A stretch of DNA of 64,000 nt from Pogostemon cablin. Lineage: Eukaryota > Streptophyta > Magnoliopsida > Lamiales > Lamiaceae. How positions within the stretch are numbered: position 1 is the first letter of the stretch; each line of letters begins with the position of its first letter. Location: contig CM042965.1 of the NCBI GenBank assembly GCA_023678885.1, positions 30,857,777 to 30,921,776 of the forward strand, written 5' to 3'. The position numbers and the translations under genes are program-made. Shown here one piece after another: positions 57,531 through 64,000 of this stretch. Under the pieces are notes generated by a model, which ran no database searches, had not been told where the DNA came from, and saw only the letters and a list, made by a program, of their open reading frames with translations.

Positions 57531-58729
57531 TGTTGGATTGTATACTAAAAGTCTAGCTTTAGTATGAACAATGTCATAATAATATTTGAAATGAGAATCA
57601 TTGATCAAATGTTTGCGTCTTATAATTTATTTTATATGCATGATGTTATAGTCCATTTACTTTATACTGTAGATAATACGTTGTGCGACAACACGCAGAA
57701 GATCATATTATCAGTTTTCTTATAAAGTATAAACAGATGCTCACAACTGAGATAGACGGGGACTCTCTATCGGTATGGTTGTAGTGTGGTTTGGTATTAG
57801 CTTGTCTTGGCTATAGAATCGCATTAGTGCACTTGTGTGTATTGAGCAGGACCGTCTGAGATCGTTCTTCTTATACTGACTATATAGTAGAACTTGATCT
57901 CTGTTATTATGGAAGTTCGTGCTCTTAATCCCTATACAATAACCTCAACACGTAGAGCAGTATGTATTTCTTTGATTCATCAATGGGTGAGATTTATATG
58001 TATTAAATCAACAAACTCGGTGAGTTGGGAAGTAGTATTGTATCTATGGTGTGCTGTTAATTGTAGAAGGAATCCATTTCCGTCATAGGTTGATGATGTC
58101 CCCTTGAGGAGCTCATAAGGTTTATCATGTAAATCTTGCAAGTGGATTAATTTCCGGCATGATAATAAGGTTGAGTGGTACTACTCTCGGATGAGATATT
58201 AATTAATTTGAGTTGTCAGTAACTTAATTAATTAATGGGCATTGTATATCTTAAACATGGGGAGACTGTCGGGCTTATAATAAGAAGGAGCCCAGAACAT
58301 AATTTTGGGATTGGACGGGTAGTGCAGTAATAATATTTTAGTGTACTATATTATTATTATTGGATTTAATTAAAAGCTTTGGGCTAAGCTTGGTTAGTTA
58401 AATTCAATTGAGGCCCAGTCCAATTTCTCCTCCTGGTCCCTGTTGTAGCCCAGTATATAAGTGAACTCAGCTTCCTGGAACCCTCAGATAATTCCTGCGC
58501 CTCTTTTGGTGAGAGAAGGGAAAGAAGCAGATTGAGAGATCCTGCAGACTGTTGCCCACACAACAGCAGGATCACACTTGGGACATACAGTAGAAGATCA
58601 GAGGTAGTTCTCTACAGATCGTCCTCTACATCAACCCAGAAGTACGGTAAATAATTTAATTGCTTCCCCTGATTTGTTTGCCTGTTAATCCTAATGATCA
58701 CGTTGAACCGCACGATCGAATTGCCAACA
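57531..58729 (+). repeat. 3' LTR of X1
   Basis: 1199 bp, TGTTGGATTG ... TTGCCAACA. It differs from the 5' LTR by scattered substitutions only. Followed by GAATT and at once by the X2 LTR. Confidence 0.92.
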
Positions 58730-58734
58730 GAATT

Positions 58735-59328
58735 TGTTGGGTTGTATACTAAAAGTCTAGCTTTAGTATGAACAATTTTATAACAATATTTGAAATGAGA
58801 ATCATATGATCAAATGTTTTTGCATATTATAAATTGCTTATTTATATGTTTGTGCAAAAGTCCATTTACTTTATACTGTAGATAATATGTTATGCGACAA
58901 CACGCGGAAGATCATATTATCAGTTTCCTTATAAAGTATAAACAGATACTCACAACCGAGATAGACGGGGACTATCTATCGGGATGGTTGTAGTGTGGTT
59001 TGGTATTAGTTTATCTTAACTATAGAACCACATTAATACACTGCCTTGTGTATTGAGTAGGACCGCTTGAGATCGTTCAACTTATACTGTCTATATAGAA
59101 GAACTTGATCTCTGTTATTATGGATGTTCGTGCTCTTAATCCCTATACAATAACCTCGACACGTAAGGCAGTATATATTTCTTTGATTCATCAATGGGTG
59201 AGATTTAAATGTATTAAATCAACAAACTCGGTGAGTTGGGAAGTAGTGCTGTCTCTATGGTGTGCTGTTGATTGTAGAAGGAATCCATGTCCGATATAGG
59301 TTGATGATGTCCCCTTGAGGAGCTCATA
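58735..59328 (+). repeat. 5' LTR of X2, 3' half deleted
   Basis: Matches 62468-63061 with only a few differences. At CTCATA it jumps to CATGTGTGTTCTCAC, which in X1 lies in gag near 46167. The junction shares ATA with both parents. Confidence 0.9.
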
Positions 59329-62300
59329 CATGTGTGTTCTCACAAAGGACGTCTCATGATGCCTATTAAAGTTTCTAGTGAAGAGATGAGAGGTTCATAG
59401 AAATATGATGGTCTCATGTAACTCTTCGGATACTTAAGTAATTTAAAAGGCGGTAGGTCATGATAGTATTTGATGAATGAATTGGAAATACATGGAATAG
59501 AAGTTGAAAGGAAAACCTAAGTCAATTTTATTCTCCATAATTGCCTAGATATTTTGAGTAAGTTCCACCTGAATTACAAAAGGATGTAAATGGTGGGAAA
59601 CTTCTGACAAAACATGTGGTAAGGATAAGATTGTTATGACATGGGTAAAACTACAAAGGTAGTGGCTATTGCAATGGGAGTTGTTTATTTATCTCATGAT
59701 AAGAATAAAGGATTGATTATGAGAAATTGTCTTTACGTATGTTTCATAGAAAGAATTTGATTTCGTTTCTATGCATTAACGGATGGATACTTTATTTCAT
59801 TTAAATGACATGGTCATAGTGATGAGGAATGGGGCTATAATCTGTTATAGTACGTTGGTGGATAATGTGTATACTCTTGAATCATGTACATCCCACAGAT
59901 GCAACAAATAGTAATTAGTAATGCATCTTCTAATATTAGTAAGAGAAAGGAACCTTCAAAGATGAACTAAACATACATTTGGCGTCTAAGATTAGTTCAT
60001 TTTACTTGAGTAGGATTCAAAAGTTGATAGCCGATGGACCGTAAGGTTTATCTGAAGTTGAAACTATCAGACTTGCGAGTCTTGCTTGGAAGTAAAAATG
60101 ATTAACTGTCTTTCCAAGGCTATGGGGTGTAGAGCCAAAGATATATATGTTGGAATTAGTTCATTATGATTCAAGCAAACCTAATATTATACAGGCGAGA
60201 GATGGTTATGAATATTCAAAGATTATTCTAGATACCAATATATTTATTTGATGCACTGCATGTCTAAGTTCTTTGATTAATTCAAGAATTGCAAGGCTGG
60301 TACAGTGAAACGTCATGGAAAATATATTAAGTCATTATGATTTAATCATGACGGCGAATACCTCTTGAGATAGTTAGGAGCTATTGATCAGAAGTTGAGA
60401 TTAAATCTCAAATTGACTACACCAGGCATGCCCGAACTGAATGGTGTGGTGGAAAGAAGGAATAAGGCTCTTATGGTTATGATTAGATAGATGATGAATT
60501 ATTTGGAATAATTATATTCATTTTATGGATATGCCCTAGATACAGTAATTCGTAAAACGTTTTGTCTGTTTGTGGGATATCCTAGAAAAATGAAGAGTGA
60601 TTTATGTTGTTCAAAAGATCGAAGGGTGATTGTCAACACAAACACTGGATTTTTTTTAGAAAAGGACTATGTAATAAATCACAAACCCATGTATGAGTTG
60701 TTCTAAATGTAGTGAGAAGAAAACACAAAGTATAAGTACCAAGTGTACAAGAGGATATACCACAAGGTAAATTGCAACGCGTGTCACGTCTGATACACAA
60801 TTACATGTAGTGCCTTGTCGCAGTGGGAGGGTTATTCGACAACCCGTGAGATACATGTTTTGGGAAAGTCGTAAGACTTGATCCCTAGTAAACATGGTAT
60901 TATCCCAGGGATACGACGTTGCACTACAAGATTAAAATGCGAAATCTTAGTAAGTTGCAATGAATGTTGAAATAGAATCTACGGATTCCAAATTAAGTCT
61001 GGGAACTTGAAAGACCACTAAATAGTGTAAAAGCCATTGGAAGTGGTCATAGGAAATAAAAGAGGATCATACGGTAAGGTGAAAACCTTGAAAGCAAAGT
61101 TTATTGCGAAAGGGTGTACTCAGAAAGAAATGGTTCGATTATGAGCAAACATGTTCGCTGGTAGCTATGCTAATGTTGATCCGAATTCTTTTTTTTATTG
61201 CTGCTCATATTGTATTATGAGGAACAGCAAATAGATGTCAAGACAGCTTTCTTGAATGGAAGTCTTGAGGAAAACATCTATGTTAAGCAACCAGAGTGAT
61301 TCATTGCAAAGTGCTAATAGCATTTTGATAGTAAGCTTGAAAATATCCAGCGATGGGCTAAAAGCAAGCTTTGAGATCATGAAGCATCTATTTTGATTAG
61401 GTAATCCAGTGGCATGGATTTAAATCAATGAGCGGATGAGTCTTATGTGTTGTAAAGAGTGACAGAAACGTGGTGGTGTTTCTTGTACTATACGTAGATA
61501 GTATCTTGCTCATTGGAGATAATGAAAGAGTATTATTGGGCGTATGGGTATGGTTAATAAAGCGGTATGATATGAAGGACTTAAGAAAAGTAAAATATAT
61601 CCTTTTGATCACGGTAATTCGGATCACATGAAAGGATGTTATGCTTATCTCAAGTTTCATAAAATGATACAATCCATACTCGTTTAGCATGAGAATTTAT
61701 CTTATGAGATTGTGTCTTTAAGACACAAAAAGGAAGATAAAGGAGATGAAAGTGGTTCCTTATGTTTTGGCGAATAAGGAAGCTTAATCTAAGGAATGCT
61801 AGGATATCTATTTTGTTGGATGCATGAATAGAAGGTATCAACGTAACCCGGAACAAAAATGATGAACTGTGGCAAGACATATATGAAGTGTCTGAGAAGG
61901 ACTGGAAATTATATGTGGACTTACTGGGCAGATTCACTGCTTCTTATGGATTACGTAGATTCGGATTTTTTAATCATATTGAACGGTAGTAAATCCACCT
62001 CAAAGGTTATGTGTTTCATTTTTGGAAGTAGAGTCATAATGTGGAGGAGTGTTATATAGAAATATATTTCAGACTCTGGACTCCATCATGGAAAAATGAT
62101 AAATTGGAGCCTGTGAGGCTGCCAAAGTATCTATATGACTCTAGAGACTTCATGATGGACTTTGATGTGTTTCTAAGTTTGCCCAAGGTTATCACAATTT
62201 ATATTGATGATATTGGTGCAGTTGCAAACTTAAAGGAATCACGAGCCCATAAGGTAATTAAACACATGGAGCGCGAGTACCACCTGTTACGAGAAATCGT

Positions 62301-62467
62301 ATGATGAGGGGAAGGTTGTTGTCGCCTAGATTACATCGGATGATGACTTAGTAAATCCATTTACAAGGACCTTAAGGCGAGAGCTTTTAATGGTCGTGTA
62401 GTGGGAGTAGGAATCAGATGTATGGCAGAAGACATGACAGCATAGTCTTTTAGTATTAGTGGGAGAT
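59329..62467 (+). pseudogene. X2 gag-pol remnants, dead
   Basis: Gag remnant to about 59620, then a second deletion relative to X1 (46456-46590 missing). The integrase start (SCL.SKM, ARDGYEYS) is near 60070-60230, the uninterrupted integrase site of the X3 insertion near 60310, and TPGMPELNGVVERR near 60420. RT IDVKTAFLNGSLEENIYVKQ is near 61230, followed by a TGA, and RNase H at 62041-62304. X2 keeps FLNG in the RT motif where X1 has FLIG. A GTGGGAGAT purine tract precedes the LTR. Confidence 0.82.
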
Positions 62468-63670
62468 TGTTGGGTTGTATACTAAAAGTCTAGCTTTAGT
62501 ATGAACAATTTTATAATAATATTTGAAATGAGAATCATATGATCAAACATTTTTGCATATTATAAATTGCTTATTTATATGTTTGTGCAAAAGTCCATTT
62601 ACTTTATACTGTAGATAATATGTTGTGCGACAACACGCGGAAGATCATATTATCAGTTTTCTTATAAAGTATAAACAGATACTCACAACCGAGATAGACG
62701 GGGACTATCTATCGGGATGGTTGTAGTGTGGTTTGGTATTAGTTTATCTTGACTATAGAACCACATTAATACACTGCCTTGTGTATTGAGTAGGACCGCT
62801 TGAGATCGTTCAACTTATACTATCTATATAGAAGAACTTGATCTCTGTTATTATGGATGTTCGTGCTCTTAATCCCTATACAATAACCTCGACACGTAAG
62901 GCAGTATATATTTCTTTGATTCAACAATGGGTGAGATTTAAATGTATTAAATCAACAAACTCGGTGAGTTGGGAAGTAGTGCTGTCTCTATGGTGTGCTG
63001 TTGATTGTAGAAGGAATACATGTCCGATATAGGTTGATGATGTCCCCTTGAGGAGCTCATAAGGTTTATCATGTAAATCTTACAAGTGGATTAATTTCCG
63101 GCATGATAATAAGGTTGAGTGGTACTACTCTCGGATGAAATATTAATTAATTTGAGTTGTCAGTAACTTAATTAATTAATGGGCATTGTATATCTTAAAC
63201 ATGGGGAGACTATCGGGCTCATAATAAGAAGGAGCCCAGAACGTAATTTTGGGATTGGATGGGTAGTGCAGTAATAATATTTTAGTGGACTATATTATTA
63301 TTATTGGATTTAATTAAAAGCTTTGGGCTAAGCTTGGTTAATTAAATCTGATTGAGGCCCAGCCCAATTTCTCCTCCTGGTCCCTGCAGTAGCCCAAGTA
63401 TAAAAGTTATCTCAGTTCCTAATAACAAAGTTCTGCGCCACTTACATAGAAAACAGATTAGGAGCAGATTGAGAACTCTCTGGGGATTGTTGACCACACA
63501 ACACCAGAGAGTTGACTTTGGGACATACTGTAGAAGATCAGAGGTGTTCTTCACAGATCATCATCCTCTACACCAATCCAGAAGACAGGTAATTGTTTTA
63601 TGCTTCCGCTGTATCTGATTATCTGTTTTTCTTATTGAATCGCGTTCACCATAAGATCCAATTGCCAACA
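62468..63670 (+). repeat. 3' LTR of X2
   Basis: 1203 bp, TGTTGGGTTG ... TTGCCAACA. TATAAAAG at 63399-63406 with AGCCCA just before it. Confidence 0.9.
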
Positions 63671-64000
63671 GAATTGATTGGCGGAGATGCCAATTCGACC
63701 TCGTCACTTCAATTCGACCAGGGCATTTGGTCGAATCAAGCACTTGGGACTTACAGTAGGTCAATTCGACCTCCAATTCGACCTGGAGGGGTGAATTCGA
63801 CCTGTTGATGAAGTCGAATTGACGTGCGAAAACTTACCATATCCGTATTTTTACACCCTCAATACATGTGATCACTAAAAAAACCCATTCCAGGCTTGGG
63901 AGGCGCAATTACAAGTATAAAAGAATGCTTATGCAGCAGTATAGAGGATTCGGAGAAGAAAACAACAAGAGAGGAGAAGAGAGGCCACAACATACTACAC
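63671..64000 (+). repeat. 3' LTR of element 3, right part, running off the window
   Basis: Resumes at GAATT and matches 36372-36700 of the 5' LTR, including AATTCGACC words (63692-63822) and TATA (63916-63923). About 1.07 kb of LTR, the target copy and the remainder of element 2 should follow. Confidence 0.88.

Larger units (their letters stand above)
42392..58729 (+). mobile_element. Copia element X1, containing inverted X3
   Basis: LTRs of 1199 bp at both ends (42392-43590, 57531-58729), TGTTGG...CCAACA termini (left copy ends CCAATA), tRNA-iMet primer site, long non-coding leader, gag-protease-integrase-RT-RNase H remnants and a polypurine tract. GAATT precedes (42387-42391) and follows (58730-58734). 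Without the insert X3 and one GCGTC it would be about 8.25 kb. Coding parts carry many stops. The equal LTR length and few differences suggest a recent insertion of an already defective element. Confidence 0.9.
58735..63670 (+). mobile_element. Copia element X2, internally deleted, tandem with X1
   Basis: Same family as X1 but a distinct subtype (TGTTGGGTTG start, 1203-bp right LTR). Flanked by GAATT at 58730-58734 and 63671-63675. The left LTR is cut after 594 bp and joined straight to gag, so the primer site and leader are missing. The element is about 4.9 kb and defective. Confidence 0.9.
35701..64000 (+). mobile_element. Athila-type Ty3/Gypsy retrotransposon 3, pol-deleted, with nested Copia elements
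   Basis: 5' LTR 35701-37774, tRNA-Asp primer site, decayed gag fused to a protease remnant, then the post-pol non-coding tail, polypurine tract and a 3' LTR from 41726 that is interrupted at 42391 and resumes at 63671. Reverse transcriptase, RNase H, integrase and the env-like gene are missing. It sits inside pol of element 2, with GGGCA (35696-35700) as the probable left target copy. Words here are AATTCGACC rather than GGTTCGACC. Confidence 0.87.

Noticed and set aside
57894..58088. A 64-codon ORF repeated in every X-family LTR (also 47974-48168, 54813-55007, 59105-59299, 62838-63032)
   Set aside because: It is present because the LTR is repeated. It lies in U3 upstream of TATA, has no domain, and changes between copies look like random drift.

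Overview
This is nuclear DNA of a flowering plant, probably a eudicot. It is AT-rich and built almost entirely from nested plant LTR retrotransposons primed by tRNA-Asp (Athila-type Ty3/Gypsy) or initiator tRNA-Met (Copia). The only host-gene-like material is a set of short exons on the minus strand between about 19.5 and 24 kb. The window also carries one hAT-like DNA transposon and one CACTA-like terminus.

Layout. 1-10435: Athila-type element 1 on the minus strand. Gag (5077-7401) and pol (1342-5061) are essentially intact and separated by a single in-frame TGA; its 5' LTR (7515-10435) is split by a 1.24 kb hAT-like element with an 8-bp target duplication. 10436-12428 and 18365-24208: low-copy-looking sequence, originally contiguous, split by a non-coding LTR element (12429-18359, duplication GTAGC) that has a third, inverted LTR in its middle and two tRNA-Asp primer sites head to head. 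19559-23935: phase-compatible exons, one ELF4-like and one auxilin-like, beside a CACTA-like terminus (24209-24478).

From about 25 kb to the end there is one deep nest. A decayed Ale-like Copia (25133-28720) is broken by Athila-type element 2 (minus, 28721-35700 and beyond the window), which carries an env-like ORF. Element 2 is broken inside pol by Athila-type element 3 (plus, 35701 to the window end), which has lost most of pol. The 3' LTR of element 3 is broken at a GAATT site by two Copia elements in tandem, X1 (42392-58729) and X2 (58735-63670). X1 is itself broken inside its integrase by an inverted relative X3 (47291-55370, duplication GCGTC), whose left LTR contains a 500-N assembly gap. 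The ends of X1, X2 and X3 and their target duplications can all be read; X1, X2 and X3 coding regions are dead.

The most unusual signal is a family of short self-complementary word arrays. In the Athila-type elements the words are TTCGACC and its complement GGTCGAA. They occur in the U3 part of the LTR about 95 bp upstream of the TATA box, again inside the gag ORF, and in elements 1 and 2 again downstream of pol. The flanking bases of the word differ between elements but agree among sites of one element. The non-coding LTR element has a different word (ACACGGCC / GGCCGTGT) at the same place relative to its TATA box.
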